NCBI RefSeq assembly: GCF_009730915.1
Contig: NC_052475.1
Location: 26,349,016-26,413,015 of the forward strand
Origin: Dioscorea cayenensis subsp. rotundata
Taxonomy: Eukaryota; Streptophyta; Magnoliopsida; Dioscoreales; Dioscoreaceae
DNA: 64,000 nucleotides
Direction: 5' to 3'
The translations under genes and the position numbers were made by a program. The notes beneath the pieces were generated by a model. It had not been told where the DNA came from. It saw only the letters and a program-made list of their open reading frames with translations, and did no database searches. This document shows positions 1-11,453 of the stretch, one piece after another; positions within the stretch are counted from its first letter, which is position 1; every line of letters starts with the position of its first letter.

Positions 1-1369
1 ATTTTTCTTCTTAAAATATGAGTAAATTCTTAAACACCGATGAAATATTTTTGCCAAATGTTACCATTGTCGGTGTTGAAGAACATTGATTTGGTATATG
101 GAGGAGGAAGTATTGGATTAATGGGTTTGATTTCCAGATTGTTTTTAATGGTGGTAGAAATGTTATAGGGTATGGATCTCTTTTTCCCCAAACATTTTCC
201 ATACCTTCATTTATTTAATGAAAAATTTGCTAAAGTTATTAATCGAAATCTTTTATCTCGTGTATTTAGTGTCATTCCAAAAGCTCTAATGGGTAGAGAG
301 GTATGACAATAAATTGTTTCATTTTTCTTCCATTATATGTGTATATTTTTCATGCCCTTTAATGAAAAACATATCCCTCGCAATTGTCCATACATATGAA
401 AAACATATTATACAATACTATATTTGTATGTAATTTTCCATTTTTTCCATTTGAATTTCGGATCACTCGGTGTCATCGTCGGAGAAGTAAAAATGGTTAT
501 AGACACTGCACCATAGGAAAGCAGTAGATGGGCAACTATGCTAATGCCTTTTATTGCTTTGCAGGGTTAGTATATAAATTGCATTTATTATCACATAATA
601 TCACATATAATGAAAACTCATTTTCTTTTAGTTTTTGTATATCGAATATATATTAATGCTTGCGATTCAAACTTTCAATGAAAAAATATAATGATACACT
701 TTCCTCATGTGGATCACTAAAAATACGCATAAACTAAGTTCTATAAAAATTTGTATTATATATCCATTTTGCAAAAGCTTACTAATAGTTAACATAGAAC
801 ACTGATCTATAATTGAAAAAAAAATAACATTTTCAAAATACTTTAATTTTGTTACCACTCTTTTATCACTCATTATACTTAAAATTCATATATTCTCTAA
901 TTGATTATTATATCTACTTTCTTCCATAGATAACTATAAATACAAAAAATAAAAAAATTACTAATTTAAGTATATTGTCTTTAATATTCAGGAGGTTATG
1001 GAACTCTTGAAGAACTTTTTGAAGTAATTAGCTGGGCACAATTAGGCATACATAACAAACCGGTAATTTGATCTCAATTCTCTATATACACACATGAAAT
1101 TATAAAAAGATGATACATAACTTACTTATACTTTTTTCCAGATTGGTTTGTTAAATGTTGATGGATATTATAACTCGCTACTGTTTATGTAAAAAAATTG
1201 CATGTCCTGATTCAAATCGAATAAAAAAATTTTTTTAAAAAAATTACATATAGTCAAATAATAATCGAATTAGGACAACATGTGGTTAAAAATAAATAAA
1301 TTTCATTATATTTGAATATATTCAAGATAAGTCTAGAAGATATTTTTCGATATAATCTAAATATTTGGA

Positions 1370-1990
1370 ATTTGAAGATCGACCGAGACGAAGGCGGATC
1401 TCGAGACGATCTAAAAAATATCCAAAATCATAAGATTAGCCTAGAGCACAGATCTCGGGGTGATCTAAAGTATTTAAATCACAAGATCAGCCGAGAGCAC
1501 AGATCTCGAGGCGATCTAAATATTTAAATCATAAGATCAGACCCCTAGAGACATGCAGATCTCGAGGCGATCTGAAATATTTAAATCGCAAGATTATCCG
1601 AGAGCACAGATCTCGAGATGATCTGAAACATTTAAATCACAAGATCAGCCGAGAGCACAGATCTCGAGGCGATCTGAAATATTTAAATCACAAGATTATC
1701 CCGAGAGCCGCGGATCTCGGGGCGATCCGAAACATTTAAATCGCAAAATTACCATTGAGAACGTATCTCAAGGCAAAAATACCAAATTACAAAAGTGCCT
1801 TTGAGAACATATCTCGAGGCATAAATGCAAAATTTACAAGATTGCCCCTGAGAACATATCTCGAGGCAAAGTGCTAATTACAAAATTGGCCCACGAGAAT
1901 TTATCTCGAAGGCATAAAGACAAATTACAAGATTGCCCCTGAGAACACATATCTCGAGGCAATCTCAAATCTTAGGATAGCTCAAACACA
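1370..1990. repeat. Tandem repeat, ~51-bp period, GATCTCGAGGCGATCT core
   Basis: The core GATCTCG recurs at about 1397, 1451, 1502, 1558, 1609, 1660 and 1713 (spacings 54, 51, 56, 51, 51, 53). It is followed in each unit by ATTTAAATCACAAGAT-like sequence and GCCGAGAGCACA. Units become shorter and more diverged to about 1990. The array sits wholly inside the LTR-type insertion. Confidence 0.85.
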
Positions 1991-2099
1991 TATTCCGAGG
2001 CAATCATAAATTTCATGTAGCCTGAGAGCGGATCTTGAGGCGATTTGAGAAAGTACAAATCTTGAAGCGCTTGAACACACATCCCAAGGCAAATTGAGT

Positions 2100-2660
2100 T
2101 AAGTGAATAATAATAAAAAATAAATAAATAAAATAAAATTAAAAAAATAATAATAAATAAAATAAATCAATATATAATTAAATAATAATAATAATAAATT
2201 TGAATAATAAATAAATTAAAAAAATAAAATAAAATTTGAAATTTGAAATTATTTAAAAAAAAGTAATAAACATATATATAATAAATAAAATAAATAAATA
2301 AATAAAAATTAAATAAAAAAATTTAATTAGAAAAAAATCACAATCAGAAGTTGGGATTAAGTAAATTTAAAAAAATATATATATATATATATATATAAAT
2401 ATAGATAAAAATAATAATAAAAAAATAATAAAAATAGTAAAAGAAATAAAAAATAAATAATGAATAAATAATATAAATAAAATATAAATAAAAAAATATA
2501 TAAATAAATAAATAAGTAAATAAAAATAATAAAATAATAAAAATAAATTTTTCAATTAATAAAAAAATAATAATAAAAATAAAAAAATAATAAGACTTTT
2601 AAATTAAAAAAATAATAATATCAAAAATAAAAATCAAATCAATCAATCAAAAATTTGAAA
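2100..2660. repeat. A/T low-complexity tract
   Basis: Runs of AAATA/AATAA units with an (AT)n stretch near 2374-2396. It lies inside the LTR-type insertion. The open frames across it, on the minus strand, are artefacts of composition. Confidence 0.85.
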
Positions 2661-3252
2661 TATTAAATTTTATATATAATAATAAAGGAGATTTAGATTT
2701 GGTTGATTTGACGGAGGGTTGGTTCGGAAGATAAGATCTCATATTAAAATTTTTAAATTCTTGTTTGGGTTTTGGTTGAAGAAGATAAGCCATGTTGTTC
2801 TTTAAAAAAAGAAAAAGGCCGGACAAAAAAGGGGAGAGGATTCGGAGAAAAGAAGAAAAAGAGGAAAAAAAGAAGACGAGGAAGACGGTGCGATATCTCC
2901 CCCGATTCGTGTTCATATGTATACGCATATAAAAATAAATAAATAATTCCGTGGCTGGTTGTCGCTACGTTGTCTGCCGTGTCGCCGTTGCCCTTATTCA
3001 TCGTCGCGGCATGCTTGGTGGCTGAGATAATGCCGCCAAGCATGCCGATGCCGCCGTTCATTGTCGGGGCATGCTTGGATGGCTGAGATAATGCCGCCAA
3101 GCATGCTGAGTTCGTCGTTGACGTCGCCGCCGACGCTCACCATCATCGTCGCCATGCACGCCCGGTTTTGGTTCTCAAGGATTTTTTTTAAGCGTGAATC
3201 AGGGAGCAGCGAGCAAGGTGCAGCATGTCAACATCCAAGCTTCAAAGGCTGT

Positions 3253-3830
3253 GGCTTTTGAGGCCATCCCCAGAACCTTGGCCCAGAACTGTGGAGTCAA
3301 TGTGATCAGGACCATGATAGCTCTTCAAGGAAAGCATGCAAATGGGAAAAACGCATGGGTTGGCATTGATGGGAACACTGGTGCTATCGCCGACATGAAA
3401 GAATAGAAGATATGTGATTCATACAGCGTGAAAGCACAAACATTCAAGACTGCCATCGAGGCTGCTTGCATGCTTCTGAGGATCGACGATATTGTTAGTG
3501 GCATAAAGAAGAAGCAGGCTCCTGGAGCCGGTCCAACTTCATCTAAACCCAAGATAAAGGAAGAAGGTGATGCCGACAATGAGCAGATGATCCCAGAGTA
3601 GAAAAAAAAGAAATATGGCGCAACTAATATTGTGGTTTGCATTGCACTCCTTCATACCAAAGGATCTTCGAGAAACATGGTTGAAAATTTTGTTTATTTG
3701 TTAGGTTTTCTCATGAGGTTGCTTCATGTGTCTGTCTACCCTTGACCAGTGGAGGCCTTCATTGTCACAGCTAATATTATTAATTTTCATCTCACTTAAT
3801 CTATGAGATATTCATGTTTGTGAGATTTTA
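3253..3830 (+). pseudogene. Retrocopy fragment of CCT3 (TCP-1 gamma chaperonin subunit), 3' end
   Basis: The frame from about 3253 reads AFEAIPRTLAQNCGVNVIR, then GKHANGKNAWVGIDGNTGA, then KAQTFKTAIEAACMLLRID, DIVSGIKKKQAPGAG and a C-terminus ending EQMIPE with stop at 3599-3601. This is the last ~115 residues of the gamma subunit of the cytosolic CCT/TRiC folding complex. No introns interrupt it, it runs into UTR-like sequence, and an A-rich stretch begins near 3830, as expected of a 5'-truncated copy of a spliced mRNA. One nonsense codon (TAG, 3404-3406) breaks an otherwise clean frame. Upstream of 3253 (from 3194) the open frame continues but no longer matches the family. It lies within the LTR-type insertion, so it was either captured by that element or inserted into it. 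Confidence 0.85.
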
Positions 3831-3831
3831 A

Positions 3832-4620
3832 AAAAAATAAATAAAATGATGATCTAGAAGCATGCCATAATAAATAAATAAATAAATAAAAGGATGCATA
3901 CATGCGCCAAAATAAATAAATAAATAAATAAAAAATAAAAAGGCGTGAATAAAAAAAAAAGAGAAAAAGGCGTGAATAAAAAAAAATAATAATAATAAAA
4001 GAATGAGAAAGCAGACACACATGCATGAAATAAAAAAATAGATATGAAAAAAAATAGATAAGAAAATGGAGGGCATGCTATATAAAAAAAATAATAATAA
4101 TAATTATAAAATAATAAAAATGGGCCACCGTTAAACAAATGAATGGATGCCAGTTCACGTGCATAAAATAAAAATAAGAAAATAAAAAAAAAATAAAAAA
4201 AAAATAAATAACATGCACGCAGACATGCAATGAATATGGGTTTCATGGCTTGAAAAGGAAAGAAATAAATAAATGATAAAGATAAGTAAAAAAAATCATG
4301 TGACTCATGCATGCACATGTAACTCAGAATGTGATGTTGTTAGAAAAACATGTAATAATATGAGCATAGTAAAAAAAAATTGCACATAAAGCTCTAAAAA
4401 AATTGCATGCATGCCCATACATTTAGAAGCCAGGATCACTATGCATGATATAAGATAAAAAATTTTATTATGCATATATGCATGAGATAAAAAAAAATTG
4501 AAACGTGCATACATAAAAAAAAAAAATGAAATGGCATGCATACAAAAACAAAAAAAAACATGCATGTTATATGCTCATGGCCCCTCTAAAATAATAAATA
4601 AATAAATATAACCCACTATG
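3832..4620. repeat. A/T low-complexity tract with scattered GCATGC motifs
   Basis: AAATA-rich sequence with many ATGCATGC-type words. Part of the same LTR-type insertion. Long minus-strand open frames here encode only Phe/Tyr/Leu-rich peptides from the poly-A/T composition and are not genes. Confidence 0.75.
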
Positions 4621-5951
4621 ATAAGTGTGGATTAAAAATAAATAAATTAAAAATATATATCTAGAAATGATATGCAAGCAAATGAATGCCGGAGAAATAT
4701 GCATCTAGCTAATTTCAAAGCAATGATAAGGGTGCTCATCTCAATGTCATGGGCTAAATTTGTCTCAAAGCGTGATAGACATATTACAAAAAGAGGGTGA
4801 CAACAAGACAGTACGATATAAGTAACAAGACACAATCAAGCAGTGACTTGTTTATTTTTAAAAATGGCAACAAAAATTGCAAAATGGCAATGCGTGAGGC
4901 AACGCAGTGATGACAAGGCACGTGCAAAAGCGATGATAAAATATATCTATATAAGTGATGTAATAAATATGTTTATATAATAAAATAACATGATTTAAAA
5001 TTCGCAAATCTTCTTGCTCTTACTTGTACCTTTTGCCCTTAATCGGAGGTTCCTAAGATTTCTAATCTAGGGTAATTAATAATAGAGGCTTGCCTCTATT
5101 AGGGAATGAAAGAACCCACACAAAACAAATATGATATTTGTGCTTCGATATATTGTCTGGTGTCTTTTTCATGATGCCAGACGCGTATTTTCGATCCCAC
5201 AGCTACTTTCATTCATCGACAAAGTTCTAGAAGAAGAGTTCATCAACCTAGCTGCACGGCAGATCATCATTTCTTCTTCAAATGCAAAGGAATTACTTGA
5301 AAAACTCGAAGTAATAATTATAAAATTTTGAATACTATTTATAATATGTTCCTTTTCAATCATTATTATTGATTATTTTAAATTATGATTACAGGAATAT
5401 TCCTCGCATTCATCTCCCAAAATCCCATCTTTAGGCACTCTGATTGATCTCAACCTTCCTGCTGCTATGGATGACAACGTTGAACACTCCACTGTCTCTG
5501 ATACACATCCATAATACAACCATGCATGGGATGAAGTTATTTCACTTTTTCCCCCTTTTCTGTTTATTTTTTTTTAGTTGAAGATGAGAACTTGAACAAC
5601 AACATTACTCTTAAATTAATATTTATGTAATGATAAGTTGTAACAAATTCTCTTGAATGATGAAGTGTCTGTATATATATATATATATTAGATATGTATC
5701 TTATTTCAATTTTTATAACAAAAAAGAAAAAAAACTAAATAAAATCCTTAATACTTAAAATTATTTTTCCTTTCAAAACATTGAATTGAAATCATTTTCA
5801 TTATTCAATAAATAATATAACATATTCCAGAAATATATTTCTCAACCTTTCACATCTTGCGAATATACTTCTCATATTGAAAATGACATGAACAAATTTT
5901 TTTTTCCAAAATTTATACTATCTTTGTAATCTTCCTTTTAGATATGATTAA

Positions 5952-5984
5952 CCCGCAGCGTTAGCGCGGGTACATAAATCTAGT
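5952..5984 (+). mobile_element. Helitron-like 3' terminus
   Basis: A short GC hairpin (CCCGC at 5952-5956 paired with GCGGG at 5966-5970) is followed after 9 nt by CTAG at 5980-5983 and then T. A 3' hairpin about 10 nt before CTRR, inserted next to T, is the terminal signature of plant Helitrons. The 5' end (TC preceded by A) was not found with confidence, so the element's extent is unknown. The LOG pseudogene lies directly upstream and could be its cargo. Confidence 0.65.
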
Positions 5985-6386
5985 TATTATTTATTCTATG
6001 CCATAATTATTTATTCCATTTGATTTATTGAGCCCTGTTTGACCTAGCTAAATATGTCCAATGGTGTAATGGTCATATTTCTCTCCCCGAGCATGCGCTA
6101 TCACCACCTATATGAACACGCATCCCAATCTCATCAATCTCAAGTTCTACTATCGTCGCCTTTATGAACACAGTACCATGACATCCTATTGTTGCCTATA
6201 TGGACGGGTGCAAGAAAGATCACAACACACAACGCAATTTTTTTTTTAAGCCAAAGGACATACCCAAACAAGACAAGCACTATGCATCCACTATTTTCTT
6301 ATTATAACATATCTCACACCATATCAACAAATTAATCTCGTTCTATTATATATATAGAGAAATCTCTCAATCCAAATAAATTCACC

Positions 6387-6417
<31 letters not shown>

Positions 6418-6553
6418 CTTGACAAAACATACATCCACATACAAAACATTTAAAACAATCACTCAATCCAATAATTCAATCATATAAATATATATATAAC
6501 ATACATCCACATACAAAACATTTAAAACAATCACTCAATCCAATAATTCAATC

Positions 6554-6609
<56 letters not shown>

Positions 6610-7011
6610 TAATACAATAAAAAATGCAATCCCATATAAAGCATAATTAAAGTACTTACCTCTTGCCTAAAGCTAAATCGAAATCTGTGCACCTTCTACT
6701 TAACCCTTATCTTGTTCACCTATAACCAATCATACATATTCAAAATAAATTCTTAGACCTATTAAACCAATTTAACTATCTCATTATAATTTCTAATATC
6801 AATATTGAAAATACCTTGGGAAATCTCGAATGATTTAGGCAAAGAGAAGAGAAAATTTGTGGGATCTAATAAGAAAAAATCGGCAGCTTGTGGAAGAAGT
6901 ATGAGAATAAATCTAGGGTTAAGAGTCCTATATATGTATGTGTGTTTGTCAGTTTGTTTATTCATATTAATCTCTATAATTTAATTAAATTCTTTATTAG
7001 CCCTTTTTTTT
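5985..7011. other. Gene-free AT-rich stretch
   Basis: Holds (TA)n runs at about 6390-6414 and 6563-6606 and a 71-bp direct duplication listed separately. A short minus-strand open frame at 6762-6965 has no recognisable domain and I do not call it. Confidence 0.6.
6427..6568. repeat. Tandem duplication, 71-bp unit
   Basis: The segment starting AACATACATCCACATACA at 6427 is repeated almost exactly from 6498. Both copies end in ATATAAATATATATA next to a long (TA)n run. Confidence 0.85.
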
Positions 7012-7929
7012 AGTGGAAATTACCAAAAAAAACCCCTAAGTTTGCAATATTGCCAAAAACACCCCATTAGTTTTGCAATCCCTAAAAACCCCTTCCTTTT
7101 AAATTATATAGTTTTCAAACCCCCAAAGCATATAACGGATGTTAACAGAGTGATTTCCAAATTTTATGGACAAAAATGCCCTTGCATGGGGAGTCATGGC
7201 TGCAGCCATTTCGGCGGTTTGAGAGGAAGTGGGGGTTTCAGTAGGGTAACGAGGGGAATTCTATCGAGTCGTGATACATAGAGTTTTTTTCTCAACTCGC
7301 GTCTTCGACTTTTCCATTTCCGAGTTGTCTCCGAAGTTGTCTCTCACGTGCAACCTACGTAATTTCGACTTTTCCCTTTCCACCGGTATCTCGAAGGAGA
7401 AGTCCCGCGCAAGTAGTTGGCATTTCATCAGTTTGCAATCTAAGATATTGAGTATAGTTTTATGTTAACTATTCTGTTACAAAGAAAGATTTTTCGGTTT
7501 TGTTTTGTGCTTCTGTTTTTGTTGGAAGATATTGAAGTCTCGAGGGGATTTCTCATTTGGGGTTTTTGTTAGTCTGCAGGGCAATTTCTCGGCTAGGGTT
7601 TTGTTTTGTTTTGCATTTTCGTCTGTATACACTATCAAAATAGTTTTTTCGATTGTTATGATTTGTGTAATATTTATAATGTACATTTCCCCTTTCATTT
7701 GATATGGTTGCAGTTTTACAAATGAGGTTTACGTTTAAGAAATAGGATGTTACCGATTAAATTTTGTTGTCTCTGTTTAATAATTGATATCTCTGTTTAA
7801 GAATTTAGAGGTTACCGTTTAAACCTTATATTTTTGCTTAAACATTTGTGAATACTGCATGTTGAATGTGTTGTTATTGTCGCAGGCTTGTGATTATGGC
7901 GGTCAACCTAGTTAATTGGTGATGCTATT

Positions 7930-8710
7930 TGACACCGGTAGTGGAGACCTTAGCTGAATTGAAAGATAACATGACCCCTCGACACTAGGAGATCATCCGA
8001 AGGACACCGTTTGCAGCATTCACTGAGCTGGAAGCTATATTCCAAGAGAGGGCCCTTCTTGATTCTCTATTGCAAAGGTACGATGGCTGCACCAATAAAT
8101 TCAGGATCGGGGAAAGCCTGCTGAGTTTCAGGCCTCAAGATGTGGCCCTCGTTCTTGGTCTGCGTTGCGATGGCGGCGCAGTCGTGTTTAAGAAGAAGAA
8201 AACCCGTTCAGCGTTAGAAGGGAGGTATTTATCAAAAACCTACGAGAGACACAGAGACTCCATCAGCAGGCACTCTTATGCTAACTTGTTCGACGAGAGG
8301 AGAAGAAGAAAATTTTATCAAACTCGATGGTGTACCTCGTAGAGTGCGAGTCCTCTTCCCAAATACATCATGGCTCGGGTTACGAGCCCGGATGCGTTGA
8401 TTATGTCGATGATCTACCCGCCATGGGAGCGTACGCATGGGCGCGAGCGACGCACTGAGTGGCTTATGGAGGACATTCCATGGCGGTGCTCCGAGTGCAA
8501 GATAGATCTGGCAGGAAGAGACCAACACAGGGGTATATTAAGGGTTGCTCGGTCGCGACTTAGCGTCCGGTTTCTGAGTGACGAAACCGGAAAAGAAAGT
8601 CTGTTTCGGCATGATCCCAAGGATGCTGTGCTTTACGGTGAAAGTACTTACGAGGAAGCAAGCGACGATAGAAACCCGACTATCGTACGCTCAAAGGAAA
8701 AGAGGTAATA
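7930..8710 (+). pseudogene. Plant mobile domain / DUF1985-like fragment
   Basis: One frame near 8010-8200 reads TPFAAFTELEAIFQERALL, then FRIGESLLSFRPQDVALVLG. The x-PQDVALVLGL pattern is typical of plant mobile domain (PMD) and DUF1985-type proteins, which are often carried by MULEs and some gypsy elements. After a frame change, 8300-8470 reads LFPNTSW and YVDDLPAMGAYAWARA in order, as in that domain's second half. Stops (about 7987 and 8341) and frameshifts mean no intact protein. It is divergent from the transposase on the other strand. Function in such elements is not settled. Confidence 0.55.
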
Positions 8711-9525
8711 AATCATGGACAATGTTTAACAGAAGTCTTTAATGTTTAAACATTTTATTTAACGTTTAAATTTATTATTTACAGTTTAAAATTTATTCAT
8801 AAAGGTTTAAATATTTTGTTCTCTGTTTAAATATATTCTATAATGTTTAAATATATAAAAACTCTGTTAAAATATAGTTTTTATAGTTTAAACTGAATGA
8901 TTTCGCTGAAATTGTTTGGTTTACATATGTTAGTTTCCTGACAGTGGTTACGCAAATCTCTGAAGAAGAAATATTTGTTGGGGTTAACCGACGGATGGAT
9001 GCTATTGCTCCGGAACCACTTGCTCGAAGGTAGGATGAGAGGGTAGCCTCTATCGTGCGCGCTCGACGGTGAAGTAGCCACTAATAAATCGATGAACGTT
9101 GGTGTCATGCGCATTATTGCGATGCGAAGCGTGTTTGCAAGGGATACCATAAACTTGCCACCATCTCGACGACGAACAAGTTCGATGGCAAGATCTACTG
9201 AGTTCTTTCGCATCGGTCGATCACTTTGTAACAATCATCGACACAACGACCAACACGAAGATTTCGGCTATCCTCGACAATTATCTCTACCTTTGAATGT
9301 ATGTCTGGGCATAAGTAGGTCTATTATTTGTTCGCTTACTCACGGCGGTTACATAACATGCGCATTAACTTAAACCTTACAAACAAGGTTAAACAAAGAC
9401 AGTAATGGTTAAATAATTGGTAAACTGTTTTAAAGCAAGAGGGGTAAATATTTAAAGGATTAAATTAATATTTAAAGTCAGACAATAATAATTAAACAAT
9501 TATGAAAAAGTTTTAAAGGGTAACA

Positions 9526-11348
9526 CTAAAATGTTAAGTGTAAATCAACATTCGCAGATCTTATGGAGTCGACCATTTTTCGCCGCGTAAACGACGAGCT
9601 TCTTTCGATCCAAGCATTGAACGACTCCACGACATTTGAATACATCTCACTCCCAATGATCACCTCCCCGAGCAGATAATTCGACCAATGTGGCATATCC
9701 GATTTATTAATCAACTAGTGATGGGCTTCGGGTGATGTGGCCTGCAGTTCATTCACGGTAACACCGAATTCTTTAGCCGTGGATGCCCATGCAATGCGAA
9801 AGCATATAGACCAGCACTCCTCCCTCAATGCCTTTCCAAGTCTGACATTGGCTTTCATAAAATTAGCCTCCAAATGTCGAAGACAGTATGCATGTGGCGA
9901 AGAAGGGAAGACTCTCGCAATTGCGTTCACAAGGCCCTTGAACTTGTCCGACACGAAGGTAATTATCTCATGATAATCTCCTTCCTCGTATAAATCATCG
10001 CCTAACTTGGATATGAACCAAGTCCAATTGTCATCGGTCTCGTTGTCGATAATACCGAAGGCGACGTGAAAAAAACCATTATTTCCATCTTTCCCTGTGG
10101 CACCCAGTAGAGTACCCCGATACTTTCTAAGGAGGTGGGTACCATCGAGAAACATCAGTGACCTGCAAGCCCTCTTGAATCCCACAATACACGCCCTGAA
10201 AGAAAAGAATGCACGTTTAAAATGATCACCGTCTCTTTCCACGATCGCAATGCTGCCGGGGTTTGTCTCAGCTACCTTATCCATGTACCAAAGCAACAAA
10301 TCGTAGCTGCAGATGCCACTGCCGTCGAGGACCACCCGGGCATGCTTTTTTCCCAACCAAGCCTGCTTGTATGGTATGTGGACACCATGTTCCCGCAACA
10401 TGTCCTTCTGAATGTCGATGACCTTTTACAAGGGCCGGTCCTTGAGCTTCTGAATCACTCGTGCGCTTACCCATTTTTTGGACGCTTTCGGATGTGACGC
10501 CGAACCTATTCCACCACCGCAAGTGTGTGACAGGTTGATTGTCTTGATTTTGAAAGTATTTTTATTATACTCTTTTGATGCATGAAGGCGCCAATGACAA
10601 CCATCGGCAGCGCATTCCACAGTCACCAGATGTTTTTCGTTCTTTATGAATTTGAAGTCAAAATTACGTTTGATTGCAAAATTTTGAAGTACGTTCCTGA
10701 AATGTTCAACACCGTCAAAACATTGTCCGATATCCAATGACAGCACTTCAGAATGATCTGATAAGGAAGGAAGACATCCTACACCGTCAGGGTTACCATG
10801 GTGTTGAACGGGAGCGCTCGCAGAATCTGAATTCCTGCCAACACTTCAGTTAAATGAAAAGATCACTATTTTAAGCAAAGAATAGACTGTTTAAGTGATA
10901 AAGTAAAATTTAAACGTTAAATTAAATAGTTAAACAGTGAACAATTAACTTAAACGAATAATACAAGATTTTAACCAGTGACTGACATACTTAAACATTA
11001 ATGAACCTATACAATTGGATTAAATAAAAGAGAAAGAACTTACAACGAGAAAAACTCATTTTCATTAGGATTCGACAATGACACATTGTCTATCTCGACA
11101 ACAAGATCAACTACAACGCATTTGAAGACGGAGTGCACGTGACACATCCGCTGGAACTCAACATCGTTTTCTATTGAACAAATCGTTTTATATCCATCGG
11201 GTGTTATAAACTTCACCCTGACAAGGGAAACTTCGATACCCCATCGCTCACATATCTCAGCTAACACCAACTCCCAAGAAGTCTGAGCCGTGAACATTAG
11301 CGCTCTTCCCTCCCCGTTGTATCTAGCAATACCACAAAAACTCTCCAT
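9526..11348 (-). pseudogene. MULE transposase (MURA type), broken
   Basis: Read on the minus strand: an N-terminal PB1-like exon (ATG at 11348 to about 11045); an intron; then 10850-10430 with a MuDR-type DNA-binding segment (FKFIKNEKHLVTVECAADGC, SHTCGG); then the DDE transposase core at 10401-9718 (LMFLDGTHLLRKYRGTLLGA, HVAFGIIDNETDDNWTWFIS, AYCLRHLEANFMKANV); then 9714-9526 (SNVVESFNAWIE), which ends early. The frame is continuous from about 10850 to 9526 except for a TAA near 10430 and a TAG at 9715-9717. The zinc-finger C-terminal part is missing. The large number of intact motifs marks a moderately young but inactive copy. Confidence 0.9.
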
Positions 11349-11398
11349 AATATATCGGCCGAAAACCAAATCGTACAAACCAAATGAAAAGAAGAACA

Positions 11399-11453
11399 AA
11401 AAGAAGCAGAAGAAGAAGAAGAAGAAGAAGAAGAAGAAGAAGAAGAAGAAGAT
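11399..11453. repeat. (AAG)n microsatellite
   Basis: Uninterrupted GAA/AAG repeats, just 5' of the transposase first exon. They create a spurious poly-Ser/Phe open frame on the minus strand. Confidence 0.9.

Larger units (their letters stand above)
1182..5201. mobile_element. 4,020-bp LTR-type insertion (solo LTR or LTR-like element) splitting the LOG exon
   Basis: The insert begins TGTTTATG and ends CCCACA. It is flanked by identical GCTAC at 1177-1181 and 5202-5206. Removing it restores the LOG reading frame across NSLL|SFIDK. TG...CA ends plus a 5-bp target duplication are the hallmark of LTR retrotransposons. I find no second copy of the first ~100 bases inside, no gag/pol coding and no primer-binding site, so one very long solo LTR left by LTR-LTR recombination is the simplest reading; a non-autonomous element with diverged LTRs is the alternative. 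It contains a ~51-bp tandem array, long A/T-rich low-complexity tracts and a CCT3 retrocopy. Confidence 0.8.
73..5514 (+). pseudogene. Broken LOG (cytokinin riboside 5'-monophosphate phosphoribohydrolase) gene
   Basis: LOG enzymes release active cytokinin bases from nucleotide precursors in the cytosol. Recognisable exons: about 73-169 (NIDLVYGGGSIGLMG), 270-300 (VIPKALMGRE), about 465-565 (degenerate; GEVK then PFIALQG), 992-1062 (GGYGTLEELFEVISWAQLG, the family signature), 1142-1181 (IGLLNVDGYYNSL), continuing at 5207-5310 (SFIDKVLEEEFINLAARQ), and 5395-5514 (divergent C-terminus, stop TAA). Most introns keep GT-AG ends. Lesions: a 1-bp loss near 135 in the exon carrying GGGSIGLMG, a shift near 470 and loss of frame around 505-530 where the family has its MHQRKAEMAR-type segment, and a 4,020-bp insertion inside the sixth exon. 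The first exon is outside the window or lost. The GGYGTLEE signature survives intact, so decay is fairly recent. Family assignment is certain; function is very unlikely. Confidence 0.9.

Noticed and set aside
3796-4565. Several minus-strand open frames of 76-154 codons rich in Phe, Tyr and Leu
   Set aside because: They arise from AAATA-type low-complexity DNA and have no domain or codon signal.
6762-6965. A 67-codon minus-strand open frame
   Set aside because: No domain, no splice context and no similarity I recognise.
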